From contig JAYKXN010000200.1 in NCBI GenBank assembly GCA_037962975.1, positions 1 to 64,000 on the forward strand: 64,000 nt of DNA. Reading direction: 5' to 3'. The notes under the pieces were generated by a model. The model was not told the DNA's origin, did no database searches, and saw only the letters and a program-made list of their open reading frames with translations. The translations under genes were made by a program, and so were the position numbers. The stretch comes from Clitoria ternatea. Its lineage: Eukaryota; Streptophyta; Magnoliopsida; Fabales; Fabaceae. Below are positions 24,901 to 38,714 of the stretch, piece by piece; within the stretch, counting starts at the first letter, position 1, and every line of letters begins with the position of its first letter.

Positions 24901-25713
24901 ATAGATACGTGACTAGATATGATTCTCAGATATATCTTAATATTTCTTCACATAAGACTTGTTTTGTAAATACTTATTATTTGAATTTAATAATTCTAAT
25001 ATTCTAAAATTAGCCATCAAAATATACTCTAAGTTTTAGCTCTTCAGTGCTAAAAATCAAATTCAAACTTCAATAACAAATTTTCAATATGGTTCTGAGT
25101 TCAAGAATTCTTTGAAACCCCTGGAAATTTTATTTAGAAATTACTTATTTGATGGAAACTAATAGATGAAGCATTTTCAAAGCTTGTGTAGTCCACTTAA
25201 ATGCTAATTTTGAGCTCAAATTATCTTGAGTTATGATCTTTTAAAGCTCAATTTAGATATTGTTTATTCCTTAATATGTCAGTACTGACTCATCTTTGAA
25301 ATCTAAAAACAAAACATATAAAACAACAACTTAATAATTTTAAAATATTATAAAGTTAAAATTAAAAATAGTTATCGTAATTATTTTTATAATTATACTA
25401 GTTATATTTTTGAAATCATAGTGACCTAATAAACATTATAAATTTAGCTAAATAGACTTCATAAGCAAACCTTAGGACAATTTCACTGAAAGAAACAATA
25501 TGGTTATGTTGTGAGGCAATGTTGACAACATATGTGTAGGCTATGATGAGTAGCACCCGTATTTAGAGTAAAAAAGAAAGGACTCAATTTTCTTATTTTT
25601 GAAGAATAATATAGAAAACCATTTTTAAAAAGTTAAATATGTAGTTAATCTTAATGTTTATAAGTTTGATTTCTTCTTAAACCTATTAAATGTTATTATT
25701 ATGTTCTTTGCTC

Positions 25714-25759
<46 letters not shown>

Positions 25760-25820
25760 ACACACTAATAATTCATTTTTGAATCAATGTTTTAAAATAT
25801 AGGGTAAAGAGTTTGACATA
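21811..25820. repeat. Family B satellite-like tandem array, block 2
   Basis: About 4.3 monomers. (AT)n tracts start near 21949, 22897, 23846, 24779 and 25714, giving periods of 933-949 bp. The left edge switches from A to B at TTTGTAAAAAT|AGAAAGGAC. The right edge switches back to A at GTTTGACATA|TTAAACTTG, with shared ACATA at the joint. The interval 21811-24912 is nearly identical to 59963-64000 except for one extra monomer in the latter. No gene is supported. Confidence 0.92.
25714..25759. repeat. Compound (AT)n(GT)n microsatellite
   Basis: About 12 AT units run directly into about 11 GT units inside a B monomer, ending GTACACACTAATAATTC. It is the longest such compound tract in the window; the matching tracts in other B monomers have fewer GT units or none. 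Confidence 0.9.
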
Positions 25821-28800
25821 TTAAACTTGTCAATTAATCTTAGTATACTTTTAAAATTTCATTGAATAACAAAGAAGAAAGATCAATGATTATTACATTT
25901 TCCACTAATATAAAAAGTATCAAGATTAATTAATAAAAGTATGTGTTGAAAAACATAATCAATGCACATTGTAAATTGAAAGAAGTCATATAAAAATTAA
26001 CATGAAAAATTCTAAAACACATGTCACAAAAAGGATAAGAGAAAATACATTAAAAATTAAGGAAAACTAAAATATATTATTTATATTATTAATTAATATT
26101 AATATATTTTAAATTAAATGCATCAACTAAGAATAATATTTATAAAAATAATAACATATAATTGATATCAAAGATGACTGAATCTATTTAAGAATGTTAT
26201 TTATACAAATAATGATTCATTCATGTTATAAAATGACTAAAAAAAGTTACAGAGACTTCATAAATGGACACGCATGGATGCACGTACGCATGCACGAGAA
26301 TTATTCAATAGTTTCATTGTATGGAATCCAAAACAACCTTGAAAGTATTTATAAACATTGTATAAAACTTTTAAAAAGAAAAGAAGTCTCGCCACTAGTT
26401 CTTTTTCAATCACCATATTATGTTATTTTATGTTGATTAAGAAATTTAGTTATTTTAGGTAAACATATTAAACTTGTCAATTATTTTTGGTATACTTTTA
26501 AAATTACATTGAATAATAAGGAAGAAATATCAATGATTATTTCTTATTCCACTGATATAAATATTTTCATGATTATTTATTAACAGTATGTGTTGAAAAA
26601 ATAATCAATGCACATTGTAAATTGAAAGAAGTCATATAAAAATTAACAAGAATTCAAAAACCCGTCACATAAAAAGGATAAAAGAAAATACATTAAAAAC
26701 TAAGGAAAAATAAAATATATTATTTATATTTTTCATTAATATTAATATATTTTAAATTAAGTGCATCAATTAAGACTTGATGTGACCCCTTACGCGATTC
26801 TCTTACTAAATAAACCTTAAAATATAAAAGAATATTATTATTAATAATATATAATTTGTTAATTCTTTTTGTCAGATTCTTTTACTATCGATCTTTACGA
26901 TCAATAAACAGAAAAAGGGAATTAATCAACTTCTATTGATAATTGATAGCAAAAGTGAGAGAATTCTAATCAAGAATAATATTTATAAAAATAATAACAT
27001 ATAATTGATATCAAAGATGACTGAATCCATTTAAGAATGCTATTTGTACAAAGAATGATTCATTGAAGTCATTAAACGAATAAAGAAACTCAAAAAAACT
27101 ACATAAATGGACACACATGCATGGACGCACGTACGCATGCATGAAAATTATTTCGTAGTTTCATTGTATCGACTCCAAAACAACATTGAATGTATTTATA
27201 AATATTGTTTAAAACTTTTAAAAAGAAAAGAAGTCTCACCACTAGTGCTTTTTCTATCACCATATTATGTTATTTTATGTTGATTAAGAAATTTATTTAT
27301 TATAGATAAACATATTAAACTTGTCAACTATTTTTGATATACTTTTTAAATTATATTGAATAATAAACAAGAAAAATCAATGATTATTTCATATTCTACT
27401 GATATAAATATTATCAAGCTTAATTTATAAGAGTATGTATTTAAAAAAGGATAAGAGAAAATACATTAAAAATTAAGGAAAAATAAAATATATTATTTAT
27501 AGTTTTAATTAATATTAATATATTTTAAATTAAATGCATCAACTAAGACTTGGTATGATCCTTTACGCAATTCTCTTACTAAATAAACCTTAAAAAATGA
27601 AAGAATATAATTATTAATAATATATAATTTGTTAATTATTTTTGTCTGATTCTTTTACTATTGATCTTTACTATCAATAAATGGAAAAGGGAATTCATCA
27701 TCTTCTATTGATAATTGATAGCAAAAGTAAGAGAATCTAATTAAGAATAAAATTTATAAAATAATAACATATAATTGATATCAAAGATGACTAACTCCAT
27801 TTAAGAAGGATATTTGTAAAAATAATGATCATTCTGGTTATAAAATGACTAAAAAAACTCACAAAGACTTCACAAATGCACACGCATGCATGGACGTACG
27901 TACGCACGCATCAAAATTATTAAGTAGTTTTTTTTATAGAATCCAAAACAACATTGAAAGTATTTATAAATATTGTATAAAACTTTTAAAAAGAAAAGAA
28001 GTCTCGCCATTAAGACTAAGGGAAAGTAAAATATATTATTTATATTTTTTTTAATATTAATATATTTTAAATTAAATGCATCAATTAAGACTTGAGTGAC
28101 TCCTTAAAAAAGATAGAATATAATTATTAATAATATATAATTTGTGAATTATTTTTGTGAGATTCTTTTACTATCGATCTTTACTATCAATAAATGGAAA
28201 AAGGGGAATTAATCAACCTCTATTGATAATTGATAGCAAAAGAGAGAGAATTCTAATTAAGAATAATATTTATAAAAATAATATTATATAATTGATATCA
28301 AAGATGACTGAATCCATTTAAGAATGCAATTTGTACAAATAATGATTCATTCACGTCATATAAAACGACTAAAAAACTCACAAAGACTTCATAAATGGAC
28401 ACGTATGCTTGGACACACGTACGCATACACAACAATTATTAAGTAGTTTAATTGTATGGAATCCAAAACAACCTTGAAAGTATTTATAAACATTGTATAA
28501 AACTTTTAAAAAGAAAAGAAGTCTCGCCACTAGTTCTTTTTCAATCACCATATTATGTTACTTTATGTTGATTAAGAAATTTAGTTATTTTAGGTAAACA
28601 TATTAAACTTGTCAATTATTCTTGGTATACTTTTAAAATTACATTGAAAAATAAGGATGAAATATCAATGATTATTTCATATTCCACTAATATAAATATT
28701 TTCATGATTATTTATTAACAGTATGTGTTGAAAAAATAATCAATGCACACTGTAAATTGAAAGAAGTCATATAAAAATTAACAAGAATTCAAAAACACGT

Positions 28801-29429
28801 CTCATAAGAAGGATAAAAGAAAATACATTAAAAACTAAGGAAAAATAAAATATATTATTTATATTTTTTATTAATATTAATATATTTTAAATTAAGTGCA
28901 TCAATTAAGACTTGATGTGACCCCTTACGCGATTCTCTTACTAAATAAACCTTAAAAGATAAAAGCATATAATTATTAATAATATATAATTTCTTAATTC
29001 TTTTTGTCAGATTCTTTTACTATCGATCTTTACGATCAATAAATGGAAAAAGGGAATTAATCAACTTCTATTGATAATTGATAGCAAAAGTGAGAGAATT
29101 CTAATCAAGAATAATATTTATAAAAATAATAACATATAATTGATATCAAAGATGACTGAATCCATTTAAGAATGCTATTTGTACAAAGAACGTTTTATTA
29201 AAGTCATTAAACGAATAAAGAAACTCACAAAGACTTCATAAATGGACACGCATGCATGGACGCACGTACGCATGCATGAAAATTATTTCGTAGTTTCATT
29301 GTAAGGAATCCAAAACCACATTGAATGTATTTATAAATATTGTTTAAAACTTTTAAAAAGAAAAGAAGTCTCACCACTAATGCTTTTTCTATCACCATAT
29401 TATGTTATTTTATGTTGATTAAGAAATTT

Positions 29430-31420
29430 AGTTATATTAGGTAAATATATTAACTTGTCAATAATTCTTGGTATACTTTTAAAATTACATTGAATAATAA
29501 ACAAGAAGATCAATGATTATTTCATATTCCACTGATATAAATAGTATCAAAATTAATAAATAAAAGTATGTGTTGAAAAAGTAATCAATGCACACTGTAA
29601 ATTGAAAGAAGTCATATAAAAATTAACATGCAAAATTCTAAAACACATGTCATAAAAAGGATAAGAGAAAATACATTAAAGATGAAGGAAAAATAAAATA
29701 TATTTTTTATATTTTTAATTAATATTAATTTATTTTAAATTAAATGCATCGATTAAGACTCAGTGTGATCCCTTATGCGATTCTCTTACTAAATAAACCT
29801 TAAAAAATAAAATAATAGAATTATTAATAAAATATAATTTTTTAATTAATTTTGTCACATTCTTTTACTATCGATCTTTACTATCAATAAATGGAAAAGA
29901 GAATTAATCATCTTCTATTGATAATTGATAGTAAAAGAGAGAGAATTCTAAGTAAGAATAATATTTATAAAAATAATAACATATAATTGATATCAAAGAA
30001 GACTGAAGCCATTTAAGAATGCTATTTGTACAAATTAGGATTCATTCACGTCATAAAACGACTAAAAAAACTCACAAAGACTTCATAAATGTACACGTAT
30101 GCTTGGACGCACGTATGCATGCACGAAAATTATTAAGTAGTTTCATTGTATGGAATCCAAAACAGCATTGAAAATATTTATAAATATTGTATAAAACTTT
30201 TAAAAAGAAAAGAAGAGTCGTCACTAGTGCTTTTTCTCTCACCATATTTTGCTATTTTACGTTGATTAAGAAATTTAGTTATATTAGGTAAACATATTAA
30301 ACTTATCAATTATTCTTGGTATACTTTTAAAATTACATTGAATAATAAACTAGAAAGATCAATGATTAATAAAAGTATGTGTTGAAAAAATATTCAATGC
30401 ACATTGTAAATTGAAAGAAGTCATATGAAAATTAACATGAAAAAGACTAAAACACATGTCATAAAAAGGATAAGAGAAAATACATTGAAAATTAAGGAAA
30501 AATAAAATATATTATTTATAATTTTAATTAATATTAATATATTTTAGATTAAATGCATCAATTAAGACTTGGTGTAATCCCTTACGTGATTCTCTTACTA
30601 AATAAACCTTAAAAAATAAAATAATATAATTATTAATAAAATATAATTTTTTACTTAATTTTGTCACATTCTTTTACTATCAATCTTTACTATCAATAAA
30701 TGGAAAAGGGAATTAATCATCTTCTATTGATAATTGATAGTAAAAGTGAGAGAATGTAAATAAGAATTATATTTATAAAATAATAATATATAATTGATAT
30801 CAAAGATGACTAACTCCATTTAAGAATGCTATTTGTAAAAATAATGATTGATTCTTGTTATAAAACGACCAAAAAAAGTTCAAAGACTTCATAAAAGCAC
30901 ACGTATGCATGGACGCACGTACGCACGCATAAAAGTTTTTAAGTAGTTTCATTGTATGGAATCCAAAACAACATTGAAAGTAATTATAAATATTGTATAA
31001 AACGTTTAAAAAGAACAGAAGTCTCGTCACTAGTGCTTTTTCTATCACCATATTATGTTATTTTATGTTGATTAAGAAATTTAGTTATATTAGGTAAACA
31101 TATTAAACTTGTCAATTATTCTTGGTATACTTTTAAAATTACATTGAATAGTAAACAAGAAAGAACAATAATTAATAAAAGTATACGTTGAAAAAATATT
31201 CAATGCACAATGTAAATTGAAAGAAGTCATATAAAAATTAACATAAACAATTCTAAAATACATGTCATAAAAAGGATAAGAGAAAATACATTAAAAATTA
31301 AGGAAGAATAAAATATATTCTTTATAATTTTAATTAATATTAATATATTTTAAATTAAATGCATCAATTAAGACTTGGTGTAATCCCTTACGCGATTCTC
31401 TTATTAAATAAACCTTAAAA
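29430..31420 (+). repeat. Duplicated A-array block (partner 47996-49985)
   Basis: Both copies share rare variants in the same order: GGTAAATATATTAACTTGTC, AATAATAAACAAGAAGATC, CAAATTAGGATTCATTC, and the ATTAATAAAAGTATGTG deletion that removes the usual TTTCATATTCCACTG segment. Similarity drops after the TTACGCGATTCTC segment at about 31400 and 49970. Confidence 0.8.
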
Positions 31421-32444
31421 AATAACATAATATATTTATTAATAATATATAATTCATTAATTATTTTTGTCAGATTCTTTTACTATCGATCTTTACTATC
31501 AATAAATGGAAAATGGGAATTAATCCACCTTTATTGATAATTGATAGCAAAAGTGAGAGAATTCTAATTAACAATAATACTTATAAAAATAAAAATGTAT
31601 AATTGATATCAAAGATGACTAAATCCATTTTAGAGTGCTATTTGTACAAATAATGATTCATTCACATCATAAAACGACTAAAAAACTCACAAAGACTTCA
31701 TAAATGGACACACATGCATGGACGCGCGTAGTTTCATTGTATTGAATCCAGAAAAACATTGAAAGTATTTATGAATATTGTTTAAAACTTTTAAAAAGAA
31801 AAGAAGTCTCGCCACTAGAGCTTTTTCTATCACCATATTATGTTATTTTATGTTGATTAAGAAATTTAGTTATTTTACATAAACATATTAAACTTCTCAA
31901 TTATTCTTGGTATACTTTTAAAATTACACTGAATAACAAAAAAGAAAGGTCAATGATTATTTCATATTCCACTGATATAGTAGTATCAAGATTAATTAAT
32001 AAGAGTATGTATTGAAAAAAATAATCAATGCGCATTGTAAATTGAAAGAAGTCATGTAAAAATGAACATGAAAAATTCTAAAACACATGTCATAAAAAGG
32101 ATAAGAGAAGGTACATTAAAAACTAAGGAAAAATAAAATATATGATTTATATTTTTAATTAATATTAATATATTTTAAATTAAATGCATCAACTAAGACT
32201 TGGTGTGATCCCTTACGCGATTCTCTTACTAAATAAACCTTAAAAAATATAAAAGAATATAATTATTAATTATTTTTGTCAGATTCTTTTACTATCGATC
32301 TTTTGTATTAATAAATGGAAAAAGGGAATTAATCAACCTCTATTGATAATTGATAGCAAAAGTGAAGGAATTCTAATTAAGAATAATATTTATAAATATA
32401 CTAACATATAATTGATATCAAAGATGACTGAATCCATTTAAGAA

Positions 32445-35400
32445 TGCTGTTTGTGAAAATAATGATTCATTCACGTCATAAAACGACTAAAAAAACTCAC
32501 TAAGACTTTATAAATGGACACGTATGCTTGGACGCACGTACGCATGCACGAAAGTTATTAAGTAGTTTCATTGTATGGAATCCAAAAAAACGTTGAAAGT
32601 ATTTTTAAATATTGTATTAAACTTTTAAAAAGAAAACTAAAACATTGTATTGAATCCAAAAAAACATTAAAAGTATTTCTAAAACATACTTCATAAAAAG
32701 GATAAGAGAAAATATATTAAAAATTAAGGAAAATTAAAACATATTATTTATATTTTTAATTAATATTAATATATTTTAAATTAAATCAATCAATTAAGAC
32801 TGAGTGTGATCCCTTATGCGATTCTCTTACTAAATAAACCTTAAAAAATAAAAGAATATAATTATTAATAATATATAATTTGTTAATTAATTTAGTCACA
32901 TTCTTTTACTATCAATCTTTACTATCAATAAATGGAAAATGGAATCAATCATCTTCTATTGATAATTGATAACAAAAATGAGAGAATCTAATTAAAATAT
33001 TTATAAAAATAATAACATATAATTGATACCAAAGATGACTAACTCCATTTAAGAATGCTATTTGTAAAAATAATGACTCATTCAAGTCATTAAACGACTA
33101 AAAAGACTCACAAATACTTTATCAATGCACACGCATCCATGGACGAACGTACGCACGATTTCATCGTATGGAATCCAAAACAACATTAAATGTATTTATA
33201 AATATTGTATAAAACTTTAAAAAAAAAAGAAATCTTAAAAAAAAGAAATCTCGTCACTAGTTCTTTTTCTAACACCATATTATGATATTTTATGTTGATT
33301 AAGAAATTTAGTTATTTTAGGTAAACATATTAAACTTGTCAATTATGCTTGGAATACTTTAAAAATTCCATTGAGTAATAAAGAAGAAAGATAAATGATT
33401 ATTACATATTCCACTAATATGAATAGTATCAAGATTAATTAATAAAAGTATGTGTTGAAAAACATAATCAATACACACTGTAAATTGAAAGAAGTCATAT
33501 AAAAATTAACATGAAAAATTCTAAAACACATATCAAAAAAAGGATAAGAGAAAATACACTAAAAATTAAGGAAAAATAAATATATTATTTATATTATTAA
33601 ATAATATTAATATATTTTAAATTAAGTGCATCAACTAAGACTTGGTGTGATCCCTTACGCGCTTCTCTTCCTAAATAAACCTTAAAAAAGAATATAATTA
33701 TTAATAATATACAATTCGTTAATTAATTTTGTCACATTCTTTTACTATCAATCTTTACTATCAATAAATGGAAAAGGGAATTAATCAACTTCTATTGATA
33801 ATTGATAGTAAAAGTGAGAGAATTCTAATGTTATAAAACGGCTACAAAAACTTACAATGACTTCATAAATGGACACGCATGGATGGACTCACGTACGCAT
33901 GCACGAAAATTATTAAGTCGTTTCATTGCATGGAATCCAAAACAACATTGAAAGTATCTATAAATATTGTATAAAACCTTTAAAAAGAAAATAAGTCTCG
34001 CCACTAGTGCTTTTTCTATCACCATATTCTGTTAATTTATGTTGATTAAGAAATTTAATTATTTTAGGTAAACATATTAAACTTGTCAATTATTCTTGGT
34101 ATACTTTTAAAATTACATTGAATAATAAAGAAGAAAGATCAATGATTATTTCATATTCCTCTAATATAAATAGTATCAAGATTAATTTTTAAAAGTATGT
34201 GTTAAAAAAATAATCAATGCACATTGTAAATTGAAAAAAGTCATATAAAAATTAACATGAAAAATTCTAAAACACATGTCATAAAAAGGATAAGAGAAAA
34301 TACATTAAAAATTAAGGAAAAATAAAATATATTAATTACTTTGTGTCATCGCTTACGCAATTCTCTTTCAAAATAAACCTTAAAAAAAGAATATAATTAT
34401 TAATAATATATAATTTGTTAATTAATTTTGTCACATTCTTTTACTATCAATCTTTACTATCAATAAATGGAAAAGGGAATTAATCAACTTCTATTGATAA
34501 TTGATAGTAAAAGTGAGAGAATTCTAATGTTATAAACGACTAAAAAAACTTACAAAGACCTCATAAATGGACATGCATGGATGGACGCACATACGCATGC
34601 ACGAAAATTATTAAGTAGTTTCATTGTATGGAATCCAAAACAACATTAAAAGTATTTATAAATATTGTATAAAACTTTTAAAAAGAAAAGAAATCTCGCC
34701 ACTATTGCATTTTCTATCACCGTATTCTGTTAATTTATGTTGATTAAGAAATTTAGTTATTTTTTGTACACATATTAGACTTGTCAATTATTCTTGGCAT
34801 ACTTTTAAAATTACATTGAATAATAAAGAAGAAAGATCAATGATTATTTCGTATTCTATTGATATAAGTAGTATAAAGATTAATTTTTAAGAGTATGTGT
34901 TAAAAAAATAATCAATGCACATTGTAAATTGAAAGAAGTCATATAAAAATTAACATGAAAAATTCTAAAACACATGTCATAAAAAGGATAAGAGACAACA
35001 CATTAAAAATTAAGGAAAAAATATATTATTTATATTTTTAATTAATATTAATATATTTTAAATTAAATGCATTAATTAAGACTTGTGTGATCCCTTACAC
35101 GATTCTCTTACTAAATAAACCTTAAAAAATTAAAGAATATAATTAATAATACTATATAGTTTGTTAATTAATTTTGTCACATTCTTTTACTATCGATCTT
35201 TACTATCAATAAATGGAAAAAGGAATTCATCATCTTCAATTGATAATTGATAGCAAAAGTGAGAAAGTCTAATTAAGAATAATATTTATAAAATAATAAC
35301 ATATAATTGATATCAAAGATGACTAACTTCATTTAAGAATGCTATTTGTAAAAATAATGATCATTTTGGTTATAAAACGACTAAAAAACTCACAAAGACT

Positions 35401-37930
35401 TCATAAATGCACACGCATGCATGGACGCACGTACACACGCATAAAAATTATTAAGTAGTTTCATTCTATGGAATCTAGAACAACATTGAAAGTATTTATA
35501 AATATTGTATAAAACTTTTTAAAAAAAAAAGAAGTCTCGCTACTAGTTCTTTTTCTACCACTATATTATGTTATTTTATGTTGAGTAAGAAATTTAGTTA
35601 TTTTAGGTAAACATATTAAACTTATTCTTGGCATAGTTTTAAAATTATGTTGAATAATAGGATGAAAGAACAATGATTACTTATATTTTTAATTAATATT
35701 CTATATTTATATAAAAATTAACAAGAAAAATTCTAAAACACATGTCATAAAATATATTATTTATATTTTTAATTAATATTATATATTTTAAATTACATAC
35801 ATCAATTAAGACCTGATGTGAACCCTTACGCGATTCTCTTACTAAATAAACCTTAAAAATAAAACAATATAATTATTAATAATATATAATTTGTTAATTA
35901 TATTTGTCAGATTCCTTTACTATCGATCTTTACTATCAATAAATTTAAAAAGGGAACTAATCAACCTCTATTGATAATTGATAGTAAAAGTGAAAGAATT
36001 CTAATTAATAATGTTATTTATAAAAATAATAACATATCATTGATATCAAAGATAACTGAATCCATTTAAGAATGCTATTTGTACAAATAATGATTCATTC
36101 ACATCATAAAATGACTAAAAAAACTCATAAAGACTTTATAAATGGACACATATGCTTGGACGCACGTACGCACACATGAAAATTATTAAGTAGTGTCATT
36201 GTATGGACTCCAAAACAACATTGAAAGTATTTATAAATATTGTATAAAACTTATAAAAAGAAAAGAAGTCTCGCCACTAGTACTTTTTCTATCATCATAT
36301 TATGTTATATTATGTTGATTAACAAATTTAGTTAATTTAGGTAAATATATTAAACTTGTCAATTATTCTTGGTATACTTTTAAAATTACATTGAATAATA
36401 AAGAAGAAAGATCAATAATTATTTCATATTCCATTGATATAAATAGTATCAAGATTAATTAATAAGAGTATGTGTTGAAAAAAATAATCAATGTACATCG
36501 TAAATTGAAAGAAGTCATATAAAAATTAACATGAAAAATTCTAAAACACATGTCATAAAATGGATAAGAGAAAATACATTAAAAATTAAGGAAAAATAAA
36601 TATATTATTTATATTTTTAATTAATATTAATATATTTTAAATTAAATGCATCAATTAAGACTTGATGTGACCCCTTACACGATTCTCTTACTAAATAAAC
36701 ATCAAAAAATAAAAGAATATAATAATTAATAATATATAATTTGTTAATTAATTTTATCACATTTTTTTACTATTGATCTTTACTATCAATAAATGGAAAA
36801 GGGAATTAATCATCTTCTATTGATAATTGATAGCAAAAGTGAGAGAATCTAATTAAGAATAATATTTATAAAAATAATAACATATAATTGATATCAAAGA
36901 TGACTAACTCCATTCAAGAATGCTATTTGTAACAATAATGATTCATTCTGGTTATAAAACAACTAAAAAGACTCACATAGACCTCACAAATGCACACACA
37001 TGCATGGATACACATACACACGCATGAAAATTATTAAGTAGTTTCATTGTATGGAATCCAAAACAACATTGAAAGTATTTATAAATATTGTATAAAACTT
37101 TTAAAAAAGAAAAGAAGTCCCGCCACTAGTGCGTTTTGTATCACCATATTATGTTATTTTATGTTGATTAAGAAATTTAGTTATTTTAGGTAAACATGTT
37201 AAACTTATCAATTATTCTTGTGTTACTTTTAAAATTACATTGAATAATAGAGAATAAAGATCAATGATTATTTCATATTCCACTGATATAAATAGTATCA
37301 AGATTATTTAATAAGAGTATATGTTGAAAAAAATAATCAATACACATTGTAAAATTAAAAAAGTCATATATAAATAAACATAAAAAATACTAAAACACAT
37401 GTCATAAAAAGGATAAGAGAAAATACATTAAAAACTAAGGAAAAATAAAATATATGATTTATATTTTTAATTAATATTAATATATTTTAAATTAAATGCA
37501 TCAATTAAGACTTGATGTGACCCCTTACACGATTCTCTTACTAAATAAACCTCAAAAAATAAAAGAATATAATAATTAATAATATATAATTTATTAATTA
37601 ATTTTATCACATTCATTTACTATCAATCTTTACTATCAATAACTGGAAAAGGGAACTAATCATCTTCTTTTGATAATTGATAGCAAAAGTGAGAGAATCT
37701 AATTAAGAATAATATCTATAAAAATAGTAACATATAATTGATATCAAAGATGACTAACTCCATTTAAGAATGCTATTTGTAACAATAATGATTCATTCTA
37801 GTTATAAAACAAGTAAAAAGACTCACATAGACTTCATAAATGCACACGCATGCATGGATGCACGTACGCACGCATGAAAATTATTAAGTAGTTTCATTGT
37901 ATGGAATCCAAAACAACATTGAAAGTATTT
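32445..37930 (+). repeat. Large duplicated block, copy 2 (partner 1-6228)
   Basis: Matches window position 1 onward from TGCTGTTTGTGAAAATAATG. It lacks the palindromic element; the intact target is near 35144-35160. Small differences include one A lost in GTTATAAACGAC near 34530 and a one-base-longer homopolymer near 35520. The block ends at the Ty3/gypsy fragment, so its full length beyond 37930 is unknown. Confidence 0.9.
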
Positions 37931-37941
37931 TTTTTGTATGG

Positions 37942-37968
37942 GAACTACAGTGTGTAGGGAACTGCCGA
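37942..37968 (+). repeat. Short piece of protease-coding sequence at the 5' edge
   Basis: These 27 bases match 39964-39990, inside the protease reading frame of the same element, at 25 of 27 positions, including an uninterrupted run of 21. A coding piece upstream of the LTR is out of place and suggests patchwork repair or template switching at the left breakpoint. Confidence 0.65.
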
Positions 37969-38066
37969 GTCAGGGAGGGGGAAGGAGCCGTGGAGCTGGG
38001 CCAAGGGGGAGAACGGTGCCAGGGTCCGGATGAATTTGAGTGACTCTTTATAGAGTCTTATTTGTG

Positions 38067-38074
38067 TATAAAAA
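38067..38074 (+). promoter_or_regulatory. TATA-like box in the partial LTR
   Basis: TATAAAAA lies about 420 bp upstream of the LTR end, a plausible position for the promoter of the genomic RNA. AT-rich motifs are common here, so the call rests mainly on its position inside the LTR. Confidence 0.4.
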
Positions 38075-38278
38075 TACTTCTTATTATAATTACTGTTGTG
38101 TTTAATTAAGACCAGACCATATGTAAAACTATATTTTAAAATATATCACTGTTATTTGCATTTGTTTTCATGGTAACTCTTTGGGTTCACCGAACCATTT
38201 TTAGATTAAAGTTTCGGGAGTCCGGTTGTACGTTTTGTATAATCCGATGTGCGAAAGGTGTTCGTTCACGAACAGCAC

Positions 38279-38316
38279 CTCGTCTAAGTGAGAGTCCGGA
38301 ATCTCGCTTAGACGAG
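38279..38316 (+). other. Strong hairpin in the LTR
   Basis: CTCGTCTAAGTGAGA (38279-38293) can pair with TCTCGCTTAGACGAG (38302-38316) over 15 bp with a single G-T wobble and an 8-base loop. It lies downstream of the TATA-like box and so would be in the RNA leader, where it might help packaging or reverse transcription (inference). Confidence 0.7.
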
Positions 38317-38489
38317 TAGGGGCCTCGCGCAAGTGAGACGCCCTGATTTCCTTTCTCTCATCCGTCGTGTTCATATTACATTGTTTTTCTCTAAATATTG
38401 ATTAATTTTCAAGGGAAAAAGGAGAATTTACTGTAAAATGTAATCGTTTGAATAAAAATAAATGTAAAAATAATTTAGGACGTTACACT

Positions 38490-38501
38490 TGGTATCAGAG
38501 C
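38490..38501 (+). other. Primer-binding site for initiator tRNA-Met
   Basis: TGGTATCAGAGC is the classic plant LTR-retrotransposon primer-binding site, complementary to the 3' end of initiator tRNA-Met. It follows the LTR terminal ACA after two bases. Confidence 0.93.
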
Positions 38502-38714
38502 GGTTCTTTCTAGAGCCGGTGTGTGGGCCGATCTAGTGAATGTGATAGTTTTATGAAAATTAATTGTATTTTGTTGTGTTGAGATTGTGTGTGGTCTGGC
38601 ACCGTTCCCTTGGCACTCCACTGGCGTAGTATTCTATGAATATAAGGTAAGTTTACAATCCCCTGACTAATCTTGGTTATTAATGGTGATGTGTTTGCTC
38701 ATTGTAGAATTACA

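Larger units (their letters stand above)
25821..37930. repeat. Family A satellite-like tandem array, block 3
   Basis: About 16 monomers, with marker boxes near 26273, 27118, 27886, 28405, 29249, 30106, 30908, 31716, 32526, 33134, 33874, 34572, 35412, 36154, 36994 and 37848. Two neighbouring pairs in 26200-29300 share the variants CAACCTTGAAAG and TGTTTAAAACTTTT, suggesting a two-monomer amplification unit. A short monomer at 28008 joins CGCCAT directly to TAAGACTAAGG. The portion 32445-37930 is the partner of 1-6228. The array is interrupted at GAAAGTATTT (37930) by the Ty3/gypsy fragment. Confidence 0.92.
37970..38487 (+). repeat. Partial 5' LTR of the Ty3/gypsy element
   Basis: The right end ...GGACGTTACA lies two bases before the primer-binding site, as expected for an LTR ending in CA. 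Its inverse, TGTAACGTCC, would be the usual start of such an LTR but is not found, so the LTR is 5'-truncated. A purine tract (AAGGGGGAGAA, about 38005-38015) and a TATA-like box are within the interval. How much of the left part is true LTR is uncertain. Confidence 0.7.

Noticed and set aside
38490..38501. Possible tRNA gene suggested by the initiator-Met complement
   Set aside because: Only the 12-base primer-binding complement is present and no cloverleaf can be drawn around it.
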